DNA from: Hyphomicrobiales bacterium
Lineage (GTDB): Bacteria > Pseudomonadota > Alphaproteobacteria > Rhizobiales > Rhizobiaceae
Direction: 5' to 3'
DNA: 64,000 nt
NCBI GenBank assembly: GCA_900469615.1
Contig: UBYA01000001.1
Span: 248,001-312,000 of the forward strand
The notes under the pieces were generated by a model that did not search any database, was not told the DNA's origin, and saw nothing but the letters and a program-made list of their open reading frames with translations. This document shows, in pieces, positions 51,892 through 60,155 of this stretch. A program made the translations under genes and the position numbers. Numbering within the stretch: position 1 is the first letter of the stretch; every line of letters starts with the position of its first letter.

Positions 51892-52941
51892 ATGAATGCG
51901 AAACGGCCGGGAGGTCGAGCAACCCTCTTCGATGTTGCGAAGCGAGCGGGCGTCGGCACGGCCAGTGTCGACCGCGTGCTGAACGATCGCGGCAACGTCA
52001 GCGAGGAAATCAGCAGAAGGGTTCTGGAGGCCGCAAGGGAGCTTGGCCTTCGCCGGACGCTTCCTCAGGCCCATCGGCGCATGATCCGCATAGACGTCGT
52101 TCTCGCGCGGCCCGAGCTGCCGCTTATCGGCAGGCTCGGCTACGAGTTCCGGAGGCTGTCGGCCACGCTCGACCGGTCGATCGTCATCCATCGGACGGTT
52201 TTGGACGACGAGCGTCCGGAAACGCTCGCCAAGGCATTGACGAGAACGACTTGCGATGCGGTCGTTTCCTATATGCCGGACCATCCGGCGGTTCACGCGG
52301 CTGTGGAGGAGCTGAGCTTGAGAGGCGTTCCTGTGGTGACGGTCGTATCGGATGTGCCCGGCTCCACGCGCATCGGCTATGCCGGTATCGATCACATCAA
52401 GGCCGGCCGTTCGGCCGGCTACTTCGTGACGAAGATGGGGAGGGTGCCCGGCAAGGTCGTCATTCTGTGCAACAGCCCGGGCTTTCAGTCCCATTCCGAC
52501 CGAATCGGCGGCTTCACCCGCTTTCTGGAAGAGAAGGCGCCCGAATGGTCGGTCGCATGCGTCGTGGAGGGTGGCGACGACCGATATCGATCCGAGCTGG
52601 AACTGCGCCAAGCCTTCAAGGCAAGCCCGGACGTTGCGGCCGTGTACAATGTAGGTGCCGCCAACATCGGGGTCGCACGGGCGATCCGGGCGGATATCCT
52701 GAAGAAGAGACCGATCTTCGTCGGTCACGAGCTGACACGCAACACGGCCGTCTTTCTCAGGGAAGGGATAATGTCCCTTACGATCGATCAAAGCCCCGAA
52801 CTTCAGGTGCGTGCGGCGGTCAACATGATCCTGAGGCACTTCGAGTTTCCGGGCTTCGACCAACCCGCCTTCGCGCTCGATACCGAGGTTCCGTTCGTCC
52901 TGTACGGTCCGGAAAACATTCCCGGTTCGCTTCCCTTCTGA
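51892..52941 (+). CDS. LacI family transcriptional regulator
   Basis: A 349-residue repressor. The N-terminal HTH reads ATLFDVAKRAGVGTASVDRV, followed by a hinge (ISRRVLEAARELGLRRT) and a periplasmic-binding-protein-like sensor with type 1 fold (VVSDVPGSTRIGYAGIDHIK, 20 residues). The start at 51892 follows GAGAGG. Identical operator palindromes upstream and downstream show it most likely regulates itself and the two dehydrogenase genes. The natural inducer is probably a sugar, inositol or a derivative, given the partner enzymes. Confidence 0.92.
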   Translation: MNAKRPGGRATLFDVAKRAGVGTASVDRVLNDRGNVSEEISRRVLEAARELGLRRTLPQAHRRMIRIDVVLARPELPLIGRLGYEFRRLSATLDRSIVIHRTVLDDERPETLAKALTRTTCDAVVSYMPDHPAVHAAVEELSLRGVPVVTVVSDVPGSTRIGYAGIDHIKAGRSAGYFVTKMGRVPGKVVILCNSPGFQSHSDRIGGFTRFLEEKAPEWSVACVVEGGDDRYRSELELRQAFKASPDVAAVYNVGAANIGVARAIRADILKKRPIFVGHELTRNTAVFLREGIMSLTIDQSPELQVRAAVNMILRHFEFPGFDQPAFALDTEVPFVLYGPENIPGSLPF

Positions 52942-52951
52942 TTTAGGGTGT

Positions 52952-52967
52952 TGATTGAAATCAATCA
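52952..52967. promoter_or_regulatory. LacI-type operator, copy 2
   Basis: TGATTGAAATCAATCA, the exact reverse complement of the 51770-51785 site, lies 11 bases after the LacI stop and about 100 bases before the first dehydrogenase gene. It is expected to control that operon. Confidence 0.75.
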
Positions 52968-53066
52968 GCATTGGTTTTGAAATCGGATCGGATTTTGGAA
53001 ATCCTCCACCCCTCGGCCGAATGCCTCCGAAGCATCGAGGCAACGTCGATAGGGAAGGAGATACCA

Positions 53067-54083
53067 ATGAGCGATAATATTGCCCCGGTCCGCTGGGGTA
53101 TCCTTGGGGCCGCGCGGATTGCGGATGGCGCCGTCATCCCGGGGATGGTGAACAGCCGATATTGCGACCCCGTCGCGATCGGCGCGCGGAGCTGGGACCG
53201 TGCGCGAGCCATGGCCGATCGGCACGGGATCGCCCGCGCCTATGGCAGTTACGAGGAGGTCCTCGCCGATCCGGAGGTCGAGGCTGTCTACGTGGCGCTT
53301 CCGAACCATCTTCACGTCGAATGGACGCGCAAGGCTGCGGATGCCGGCAAGCACGTCCTGTGCGAGAAGCCGGCCGGGATGACCGCCGGCGAGCTGACGC
53401 AGCTCAAGGGCCTGGATCCGAAGCTGAAGATTTCCGAAGCCTTCATGGTGAGGCAGCAGCCGCGCTGGATCAAGCTTCGCGAGATCCTGCGCAACGGCGA
53501 CTACGGGCGACCGATGTCTTTCTCGTCACTCCTCTCGTTCATGATGACCAACGAGCAGGACTTCCGTCAGAAGCCCGAGTTCGGCGGCGGCGCCTACTAC
53601 GACCTCGGCTGCTATACCGCGATGACGGCCCGATACGTCTTCGATGCCGAGCCGAAGCGTGTCTTCGCCGCCGTCGAGCGCAATTCCGGCGGCATCGACA
53701 TGTTCACGTCGGTGATCCTCGATTTCGGCGATGGCCGGCATGCGACATTCATGGTCTCGCTGGCTGAGGCTTCGTCCCAGTCGATCCAGATCGTCTGCGA
53801 ACGCGCCTTCATTCAGCTGCCGCAGGCCTACGTGCCTTCACGAGTGAATCCGAACGCGATTGCGATCGATACCTCCGCAGATCATGCGAGCTCGATCGTC
53901 CATATGCTCGAATTCCCGCCGCTCGACCAGTACGAGGAGGAGGTCACGAATTTCTCGAAAGCGATCCGCGGGGCGGATGCTCCATATTTCGACATGAACG
54001 ATGCTCGTGCCAATGCGGCCGTCGCGGACGCGGTCTTTGCCTCGGCCAGGAGCGGCAGCTGGATCGATGTTGGAGAAAACTAG
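53067..54083 (+). CDS. Gfo/Idh/MocA family oxidoreductase
   Basis: A 338-residue NAD(P)-dependent sugar or polyol dehydrogenase. RWGILGAARIADGAVIPGM is the Rossmann motif, VALPNHLHVEWTRKAADAGK the cofactor region, and LCEKPAGMT contains the catalytic lysine of the EKP motif. The C-terminal Gfo/Idh/MocA domain follows (GGGAYYDLGCYTAM includes the conserved D and C-x-Y). GGGAAGGAG precedes its ATG at 53067. It is cotranscribed with idhA. Substrate is unknown; xylose, inositol derivatives or a glycoside are options. Confidence 0.88.
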   Translation: MSDNIAPVRWGILGAARIADGAVIPGMVNSRYCDPVAIGARSWDRARAMADRHGIARAYGSYEEVLADPEVEAVYVALPNHLHVEWTRKAADAGKHVLCEKPAGMTAGELTQLKGLDPKLKISEAFMVRQQPRWIKLREILRNGDYGRPMSFSSLLSFMMTNEQDFRQKPEFGGGAYYDLGCYTAMTARYVFDAEPKRVFAAVERNSGGIDMFTSVILDFGDGRHATFMVSLAEASSQSIQIVCERAFIQLPQAYVPSRVNPNAIAIDTSADHASSIVHMLEFPPLDQYEEEVTNFSKAIRGADAPYFDMNDARANAAVADAVFASARSGSWIDVGEN

Positions 54084-54084
54084 A

Positions 54085-55074
54085 ATGACCATAAAAATTG
54101 CCCTCATCGGTGCCGGACGTATCGCGAAAGTCCATTCGAAGGCGATCGCCGCCAGCACTGATGCCGAACTCGTGGCCGTTACGGATGCGCTGCCCGAGGC
54201 AGCCCGCGCGCTGGCACTTGCAACCGGCAGCAAGGCGGCGGACCCTGACGCGATCGCGGCAGACAAAAGCGTCGACGCCGTCCTGGTCTGCACACCCACC
54301 GATACACATGCCGACCTTATCGAAAAGTTCGCGAAGGCTGGAAAACACGTCTTCTGCGAAAAGCCGGTCGACCTTGATCTGGCTCGGGCCGAGGCGGTCG
54401 TCTCGATTGCGGAGAAGGCCGGCGTCCGTCTCATGCTCGGTTTCAACCGTCGTTACGATCCCAATTTCGCCGGCGTTCGCGCCGCCATCGACCAGGGCCG
54501 CATCGGCGGTGTCGAGATGGTGACGATCACCTCCCGCGATCCGGGTGCGCCGGATATCGCTTATGCATCGCGCTCGGGCGGCATCTTCCGCGACATGACG
54601 ATCCATGACCTTGACATGGCCCGCTTCATGCTCGGCGAGGAGCCTGTGGCGGTCTCCGCGCATGCCACCGTCCTCATCAAACCCGAACTGAAGGATATCG
54701 GTGATTTCGACAGCGCCACGGTCATTCTCGAAACGGCCTCCGGCAAGCAGGCGATCATCACCAACTCCCGGCGGGCGACCTATGGCTACGACCAGCGTGT
54801 CGAGGTTCACGGTTCGCTGGGTGTCGCCGGAGCCGGGAACCAGCTTGAGAACACCGTTGTTATCGGCACACGGGAAGGATACTCCAGCGCCGCGCTGCAG
54901 AACTTCTTCATGACGCGCTACACGGCGTCCTACGCGGCCGAGATCGCCGAATTCATCGCCGCGTTGAAGGAAAATCGCGAACCCGCGACGACCGGCCGCG
55001 ATGGCGTGATTGCGCTGAAGCTGGCCGATGCCTGCGTGGAATCCGTCAGGCAGGGAAGGCGCATCGAAGTCTAA
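54085..55074 (+). CDS. idhA: Inositol 2-dehydrogenase
   Basis: A 329-residue NAD-dependent oxidoreductase of the Gfo/Idh/MocA family resembling IdhA/IolG. The start MTIKIALIGAGRIAKVHSKA includes the Rossmann GAGRIA motif. FCEKPVDLD carries the EKP lysine, and GFNRRYDPNF and GGIFRDMTIHDLDMARFMLG (20 residues) contain the conserved D and H. It oxidises myo-inositol to 2-keto-myo-inositol if the call is right. It follows the previous gene by one base, both under the LacI repressor. No other iol genes are in the window. Confidence 0.85.
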   Translation: MTIKIALIGAGRIAKVHSKAIAASTDAELVAVTDALPEAARALALATGSKAADPDAIAADKSVDAVLVCTPTDTHADLIEKFAKAGKHVFCEKPVDLDLARAEAVVSIAEKAGVRLMLGFNRRYDPNFAGVRAAIDQGRIGGVEMVTITSRDPGAPDIAYASRSGGIFRDMTIHDLDMARFMLGEEPVAVSAHATVLIKPELKDIGDFDSATVILETASGKQAIITNSRRATYGYDQRVEVHGSLGVAGAGNQLENTVVIGTREGYSSAALQNFFMTRYTASYAAEIAEFIAALKENREPATTGRDGVIALKLADACVESVRQGRRIEV

Positions 55075-55085
55075 GCCAGATATAG

Positions 55086-55113
55086 GGGAAGCGCGCCCGG
55101 CGGCGCGTTTCCC
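55086..55113 (+). terminator. Terminator-like stem-loop after idhA
   Basis: GGGAAGCGCGCC (55086-55097), loop CGGC, GGCGCGTTTCCC (55102-55113): a 12-base stem with one G-T wobble, 11 bases after the idhA stop and between convergent genes. It probably serves as the operon's end. Confidence 0.65.
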
Positions 55114-55165
55114 GAGCGACAGCGCATTTCCGCGCGGGAAATGACGTCGTTGTACCGGGCCATCC

Positions 55166-56377
55166 TCACGCGTCAAAGCTGGTGGTGCTTCCTGTCTGCA
55201 TGACGAGATCCAGGAACAGCTGCTGGGCAGCCGTGGGCAGCCACTCTGCTCGAAGGGTGACGCCGATCGGCCTTGCCGTATGCTTCAAATCAAGCGGGAG
55301 CGCCTGCAATAGCCCGCGCGACAGCTCGGCCTGAGCTTGCAAAAACGATATGCATCCCAGGTGATCGGTTCGGGCCAGAAGCTCGCGCATCAGGATAAGG
55401 GAGCTCGACTCGACGATGCTGCTCGGAGGGTTGTCTACCGAGGCGAACAACGCGTCGAAATGGCGGCGGATCGGTGTTCCCGTTTGCCCAACGACCCACG
55501 GAAAGGATGCGAGATCCCTGCTCGTGAGATCTTTCCTCCCGACGAGCGGATGGTCGTTGCCCGCGACGATAACGATGGTGTCGCTGAACAGAAGCCGCTG
55601 CTCGACGTCGCCAATCGGCGGCGGATCACGCATTGCCCCGATCAGGAAATCAATTTCGCCACGCCGAAGACCTGCCAGGAGGTCTGAATACGGACCTTCC
55701 AGCACATGGAGCGGAGTCCTCGGTCGAAGTTTGCGGAACTCTGCAATGGCCCTTGGAAGCACGAAAGAGCGAGAAAGGGGCATCGCCCCTATGATGATCT
55801 TGCCGGCTTCCTCATCGTTTGCGTCCGCGAGATCGACCTCGGCTTGCGCGAGCTCGGCAAGCGCAAGACGGGCGGCTTGCGCAAGCCCGTTGGCCGCCTT
55901 CGTGGCTACAATGCCGAATGACTTTCGGTCGAACAGCGTGCGGCCAGCTTCCTCCTCGAATTGCGTCACCGCTCTGTGCACTGTCGGTTGCGCCAGCCCC
56001 AGCTTCTTTGCGGCAAGGGTGAAGTTCTCGCACTCGCGCACGGCGATCAGCGCGCGCAGTTGCGAGGTGGTCGTCAACATCCGCAGGCGAGGGCTCAGTT
56101 CGTCGAGCGCAGGATCAAGGTATCCGAACGCCCGTCGCGCCCTCTTGGCGAGGATGTCGCCGTGAGGAGTCGCGAAAAGCCCCTGCGGCGTTCGCGTGAA
56201 CAGTTTCGTACGAAGTTCCCGCTCGATCTTTGCCAGCGCCTGTGTGACGGCGGGCTGCGACAGATGACAGGCCGCGGCGGTCTTCGTCACCGAGTTCGTG
56301 GTCACAACGGTCAGGAAGACCCTCAGATGGCGAAGGTTGTGCTGAATCTGCGGTGTCGGAGACGTCCCGTTGTTCAA
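55166..56377 (-). CDS. LysR family regulator with two N-terminal HTH domains
   Basis: A 403-residue protein, about 100 longer than usual, because it has two LysR-type winged-helix domains in tandem. The first is at residues 16-75 (LSQPAVTQALAKIERELRTK) and the second at 105-165 (LAQPTVHRAVTQFEEEAGRT); the usual effector domain follows (KIIIGAMPLSRSFVLPRAIA). The start is TTG at 56377, overlapping the preceding gene's TGA (TTGA), so it is translationally coupled as the last gene of the Liv operon. A longer frame to 56956 is a shadow of that gene. It may regulate the Liv operon and the divergent galB-like operon. Confidence 0.85.
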   Translation of the reverse strand: MNNGTSPTPQIQHNLRHLRVFLTVVTTNSVTKTAAACHLSQPAVTQALAKIERELRTKLFTRTPQGLFATPHGDILAKRARRAFGYLDPALDELSPRLRMLTTTSQLRALIAVRECENFTLAAKKLGLAQPTVHRAVTQFEEEAGRTLFDRKSFGIVATKAANGLAQAARLALAELAQAEVDLADANDEEAGKIIIGAMPLSRSFVLPRAIAEFRKLRPRTPLHVLEGPYSDLLAGLRRGEIDFLIGAMRDPPPIGDVEQRLLFSDTIVIVAGNDHPLVGRKDLTSRDLASFPWVVGQTGTPIRRHFDALFASVDNPPSSIVESSSLILMRELLARTDHLGCISFLQAQAELSRGLLQALPLDLKHTARPIGVTLRAEWLPTAAQQLFLDLVMQTGSTTSFDA

Positions 56378-57261
56378 TCGGCTGTCGATCCCAAAATCGC
56401 GTCGGCCCTGGCTTCCAGAGAGTCTTCGACGGACCACGTCACCCTTCCGCCGATCTGACGCTGCCAGTCCGCCGTCGCGGTTGCCATTCTGTCCGGCAAT
56501 CCAAGCTCTCTCAGCGTTGCCGCAACCTCGGTCATCTCCGCAGCCCTTCTCTGTCCGTGGACCATCATTCTCTCGAGGTTGTAGGCCGCGCGCTTGTTCC
56601 AGTCCAGTCCGGGATCGGAAGCTTGAAGCGACGCGAGCACTGCCGCTTCGACACCTGCGCGCCTTGCCGCCAGAAAGCACTCCGCGGTCAGCGCTTCGAA
56701 GCCCTTGATCATCACCGATCGGAGCATCTTGATCGAGGATGCCTGGCCAACGGTGTCTCCGGCTATCCTGGCATTCATGCCGAGCCTGGAAAGAATGTCC
56801 AACGCCTTGTCGGCGGACGCGCCCGATAGCAAAAGCGGGGTCCGGTGCCGCGCAGGATATACGGGCGCCATGACTGCGACATCGACATAGATCCCGCCGG
56901 CCGCCTCGACGGCTTCTGCGGCCCGCGATTTCGTATTGGGGGAGCACGAGTTGCAATCGAGATAAAGCGTGCCTTTCCCAAGGCCCGCCGCAGCCCGGGT
57001 CGCCGCCTGCAGCGCCTTGTCGGCGGTTACGAGACTGAACACGACATCTCGGCCCGCGAGCGCTTCAGCGGGGGTTTCTGCGCATTGAACCCGAAGATCC
57101 CCGCATCTGTCCTGCAGATCGGAGCGGGTGGCAAGGTCTTCCATTTTCACGTCGAACGCTGCAATGCTCAGGGGTTCGCCGCTGCTGATCCCGTTACTCC
57201 GCCATCCGGACACGAAGGCCTGCGCGGCCTCCCCAAATCCCATCAGACCTACAGTTGCCAT
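56374..57261 (-). CDS. NAD(P)-dependent oxidoreductase, 6-phosphogluconate dehydrogenase-like (DUF1932 type)
   Basis: A 295-residue two-domain dehydrogenase. ATVGLMGFGEAAQAFVSGW is the nucleotide-binding start. The NAD domain includes FSLVTADKALQAATRAA and DCNSCSPNTK, with MAPVYPARHRTPLLLSGA as the substrate loop. The C-terminal helical domain has GQASSIKMLRSVMIKGFEAL (20 residues), the lysine position of the family. GGAAGG is seven bases before 57261. It lies downstream of the Liv binding protein (178-base gap holding repeat copy C) and before the LysR gene. The substrate is unknown, probably an intermediate of the imported aromatic compound. Confidence 0.8.
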   Translation of the reverse strand: MATVGLMGFGEAAQAFVSGWRSNGISSGEPLSIAAFDVKMEDLATRSDLQDRCGDLRVQCAETPAEALAGRDVVFSLVTADKALQAATRAAAGLGKGTLYLDCNSCSPNTKSRAAEAVEAAGGIYVDVAVMAPVYPARHRTPLLLSGASADKALDILSRLGMNARIAGDTVGQASSIKMLRSVMIKGFEALTAECFLAARRAGVEAAVLASLQASDPGLDWNKRAAYNLERMMVHGQRRAAEMTEVAATLRELGLPDRMATATADWQRQIGGRVTWSVEDSLEARADAILGSTAD

Positions 57262-57325
57262 CGTCATTCCTTCCCGGCACCTAGCGGCTCCCGCGTTTCG
57301 CGGAATTGCCGACCCGCTCTATCTC

Positions 57326-57385
57326 TTTGTTTGCACGCAATTCCGAACGGGAAACCGCTGCGCATTTTTCCCGGAATTGTTCTCG
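57326..57385. repeat. Dispersed palindromic intergenic repeat, copy C
   Basis: The unit runs TTTGTTTGCACGCAATTCCG to TTTTTCCCGGAATTGTTCT. The ends form an inverted repeat (GCAATTCCG 57337-57345; CGGAATTGT 57372-57380, one mismatch). It lies after the binding-protein gene, between it and the dehydrogenase-like gene, and may be a transcription attenuator. Confidence 0.75.
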
Positions 57386-57439
57386 TTCGCCCAACGGAAT
57401 AAAGCGCGGAGACCCGATTGTGTCTCCGCGCCCATGCAT

Positions 57440-58609
57440 TCAGTGAGCGGGGTCCCTTACGTTCTTGATGGTCTGGAATTCCGTATTGTAGAACTCGCCA
57501 TCGACCTTCTCGACCTTTCGCATGTATATGTTCTGCACGATGTCGCGGGTCTGGGGATCGATCGAGATCGGTCCGCGCGGGCTGTCGAGCTGCATTCCTT
57601 CGGCAGCCTTGATGAACGTTTCACCGCTTGCATCGCCCTTGGTCTTGTCCAGCGTCTTGTAGATCAGGTCGAGGGCGTCCCAAGCCGCGGCTGCGACCAT
57701 GTTCGGACGCATCCCGTCGTTGTTCTTTTTGAAGGCTTCGACAAATTCCTTGTTTTGCGGGGAGTCGTGGTTGGTGGAGTAAGGGCCTCCGGTAATGACG
57801 CCCAGCGCTGGCTCGCCCATCTCGTTCAGCAAATCATCGTCGGTGACATCGGCCATGGCGATCACCTTGATGCCGGACTTGTCGAGACCGCGTTCGACAA
57901 ACTGCTTCATAAAGGCGGCGCCGGCGCCGGTCGGCACGAATACGAACAGCCCTTCCGGCTTTTCGTCTGCAGCGCGCTGAAGAAACGGAGCGAAGTCGGG
58001 ATTTGCGAGCGGGACCTTTATCTTGGAGAGGATCGTGCCGCCGTTTTCCTCCAGCGTCTTTGAGAACCATTCTTCGGCATCCTTGCCCGGGCCGTAGTCC
58101 GAAACGATGGAAACGAACCTCTTCGTGCCGTTTTCGGGAGCCCATTTTCCGATCACGCTCGCAACCTGCGGGATCGTCCAGGAGGTGCGAAGCATATAGG
58201 GGGAAGCCTTCATGATTGACGAGGTTGCCGCCACCATGATCACCTGCGGGATCTTCGCACGCTTCGAAAGCTGTGCCACCGAAAGCGCGGTCGGCGTGTT
58301 GCCGAATCCGGTGAGGATCGAGACCTTGTCGTTGGTCACGAGTTCCTGCGAGATGCGAAGGGCGTTATCCGGGGAACTCGCATCGTCCTTGACGATGAAT
58401 TCGATCTTCTTGCCGCCGGCGGTCTTGCCGTGCGTCGCGACATAGGTCTTCAGCGCTGCGTTGATTTGCCGCCCGTTCGACTGGAAGCCGCCCGTCATGG
58501 GAATGACGACGCCGACCTTCACTGCGTCTTCGGCATGCACGGGGACCGCCGTCATCGACATGAGCGACAGCAATGCGGCCGCTCCGGCTAAGATGCGTTT
58601 CATGTTCAT
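57440..58609 (-). CDS. ABC transporter substrate-binding protein, LivK/HAAT type
   Basis: A 389-residue periplasmic binding protein of the branched-chain amino acid/aromatic acid family. The signal peptide ends at VHA-ED. The mature start VKVGVVIPMTGGFQSNGRQI (20 residues) and AKIPQVIMVAATS, TSWTIPQVASVIGKWA are typical. It is on the same strand as and just after the LivF gene, so it serves the adjacent Liv system. The starting ATG at 58609 follows AGGAGGAG. Nearby aromatic degradation genes make an aromatic acid ligand likely. Confidence 0.9.
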   Translation of the reverse strand: MNMKRILAGAAALLSLMSMTAVPVHAEDAVKVGVVIPMTGGFQSNGRQINAALKTYVATHGKTAGGKKIEFIVKDDASSPDNALRISQELVTNDKVSILTGFGNTPTALSVAQLSKRAKIPQVIMVAATSSIMKASPYMLRTSWTIPQVASVIGKWAPENGTKRFVSIVSDYGPGKDAEEWFSKTLEENGGTILSKIKVPLANPDFAPFLQRAADEKPEGLFVFVPTGAGAAFMKQFVERGLDKSGIKVIAMADVTDDDLLNEMGEPALGVITGGPYSTNHDSPQNKEFVEAFKKNNDGMRPNMVAAAAWDALDLIYKTLDKTKGDASGETFIKAAEGMQLDSPRGPISIDPQTRDIVQNIYMRKVEKVDGEFYNTEFQTIKNVRDPAH

Positions 58610-58702
58610 TCTCTCCTCCTTGTTGACCGCATGCCAGCTCATTTGTCTGCCGCATGCCGCTTCCTTGTCTCAAACCATTTCGTCCGGCGACGTTTGCGAC
58701 CG

Positions 58703-59410
58703 TTACGCCGCGCCGACTCCGAGGAACCTGCCCAACGTCGCCCGATCGCCGGCAAGGGAAGCGCTGTCGCCGGAATAGGCGACAGTTCCCCGGTCGAGAA
58801 TGACCGCGCGGTCGGTGATCGCCAGAATCTGCTGCGCATGCTGCTCGACGATGATTGCAGCAAGACCTTCGTTGCGGACGATCCTTCGGATGGCTGCCAG
58901 CAGTTCCTCGACGATGATCGGCGCCAGGCCCTCGGTGGGTTCATCGAGCAGGAGGATCCGCGGATTGAGAACGAGGGCGCGGGCGATTGACAGCATCTGC
59001 TGCTCGCCGCCCGAGAGCTGGTTGCCCAAATTCGAACGACGTTCCCGAAGCCGAGGGAAGAGGTCGTAGACCGCCTTCAGTGTCCACTTTCCTGGTCGCG
59101 CGACTGCCGTGATGTTTTCCTCGACGGTCAGGGATCGGAAGATTCCGCGCTCTTGCGGAACCCAGCCGACGCCTGCTTCAACCCGCCGCTCCGGGGGCAT
59201 GCGCTCGATCGGCAGACCATTGAGCTTGATCGAGCCGGACTGGTGGCGCGTCAGTCCAACGATCGTATTGAGCGCGGTCGTCTTGCCGACGCCGTTGCGG
59301 CCCAGCAGCGCGAGGGCGGTTCCCTGTTCGACCGAGAGGTTGACGTTGTGAAGCACCGTCGCCTTGCCGTAGCCGGCGGACAGCGCATCGATCGCGAGAA
59401 GCTCAGTCAT
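58703..59410 (-). CDS. livF: Branched-chain/aromatic ABC transporter ATP-binding protein (LivF type)
   Basis: A 235-residue ATPase: Walker A LLGRNGVGKTTALNTIVGL, signature LSGGEQQMLSIARALVLN, Walker B ILLLDEPTEGLAPIIVE, switch IIVEQHAQQILAIT. The start at 59410 (MTELLAID) overlaps the LivG stop by eight bases. It precedes the LivK-type binding protein gene. Confidence 0.93.
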   Translation of the reverse strand: MTELLAIDALSAGYGKATVLHNVNLSVEQGTALALLGRNGVGKTTALNTIVGLTRHQSGSIKLNGLPIERMPPERRVEAGVGWVPQERGIFRSLTVEENITAVARPGKWTLKAVYDLFPRLRERRSNLGNQLSGGEQQMLSIARALVLNPRILLLDEPTEGLAPIIVEELLAAIRRIVRNEGLAAIIVEQHAQQILAITDRAVILDRGTVAYSGDSASLAGDRATLGRFLGVGAA

Positions 59411-60155
59411 GCGCGCCCCCGAGGTAGACTTCCTTGACGCGCTGGTCCCGGGCGATTTCATCAACGCTGCCTTCGGCAAAGAGCGCCCCTGCAACGAGGA
59501 CGGAAATCCTGTTCGCGAAATTGAAGACCAGATCCATGTCGTGCTCGATTAGCAGGATGGACACGTCCGACGACAAAGCCGAGATCCGCTTCATGACCTC
59601 CTTGCGGTCGGCTTCCGGAACGCCCGCGGCGGGCTCGTCGAGCAGCAGGACCCGGGGTTTGGATGCGATCGCCAGCGCGATTTCCAGAAGCCGCTGCTTG
59701 CCGTAGGGCAGCGCCGAACACTTTTCGTTGCCCACGCCGGCAAGGCCAAAGTCTTCCAGCAGGGCGGCAACCTCCTGCTCCAATCCTTCGATTGCATGCG
59801 TCGGGCGCAGGAAGCTCCATCCGCGACGGTCGCGTTCGGCCACGACGAGCGCCAGGCTCTCGATCACGGTGAGCCCCGCAAAGAGCTGGTTGATCTGGAA
59901 GGTGCGGACCAGTCCCTTCGCAACGCGGCGTTCCAGCTTCAGGCGGGTAATGGTCTCTCCATTCAGGACAATCTCACCGCTCGACGGTTGCAACACGCCC
60001 GTGAGCAGGTTGATGAATGTCGTCTTGCCCGCGCCGTTCGGGCCGATCAATGCGTGACGGGCGCCGCGCTCGAGGCGGAAGTTGGCATCGGTAGTCGCGT
60101 TCAGGGCGCCGAACGACTTGTTGAGGCCCCTGGTTTCCAGTGCGGGCGTGGTCAT
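59403..60155 (-). CDS. livG: Branched-chain/aromatic ABC transporter ATP-binding protein (LivG type)
   Basis: A 250-residue ATPase: Walker A LIGPNGAGKTTFINLLTGVL, signature LPYGKQRLLEIALAIAS, Walker B VLLLDEPAAGVPEADRK, switch LLIEHDMDLVFNFANR. The C-terminal LivG extension (DEIARDQRVKEVYLG) is present. The start at 60155 overlaps the LivM stop; a long frame upstream to 61337 is a shadow of LivM. Confidence 0.93.
   Translation of the reverse strand: MTTPALETRGLNKSFGALNATTDANFRLERGARHALIGPNGAGKTTFINLLTGVLQPSSGEIVLNGETITRLKLERRVAKGLVRTFQINQLFAGLTVIESLALVVAERDRRGWSFLRPTHAIEGLEQEVAALLEDFGLAGVGNEKCSALPYGKQRLLEIALAIASKPRVLLLDEPAAGVPEADRKEVMKRISALSSDVSILLIEHDMDLVFNFANRISVLVAGALFAEGSVDEIARDQRVKEVYLGGAHD

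Noticed and set aside
55166-56956. Extending the tandem-HTH LysR protein to 596 residues
   Set aside because: The extra N-terminal part lies over the dehydrogenase-like gene in another frame and resembles no protein; TTG at 56377 coupled to the preceding stop is more economical.
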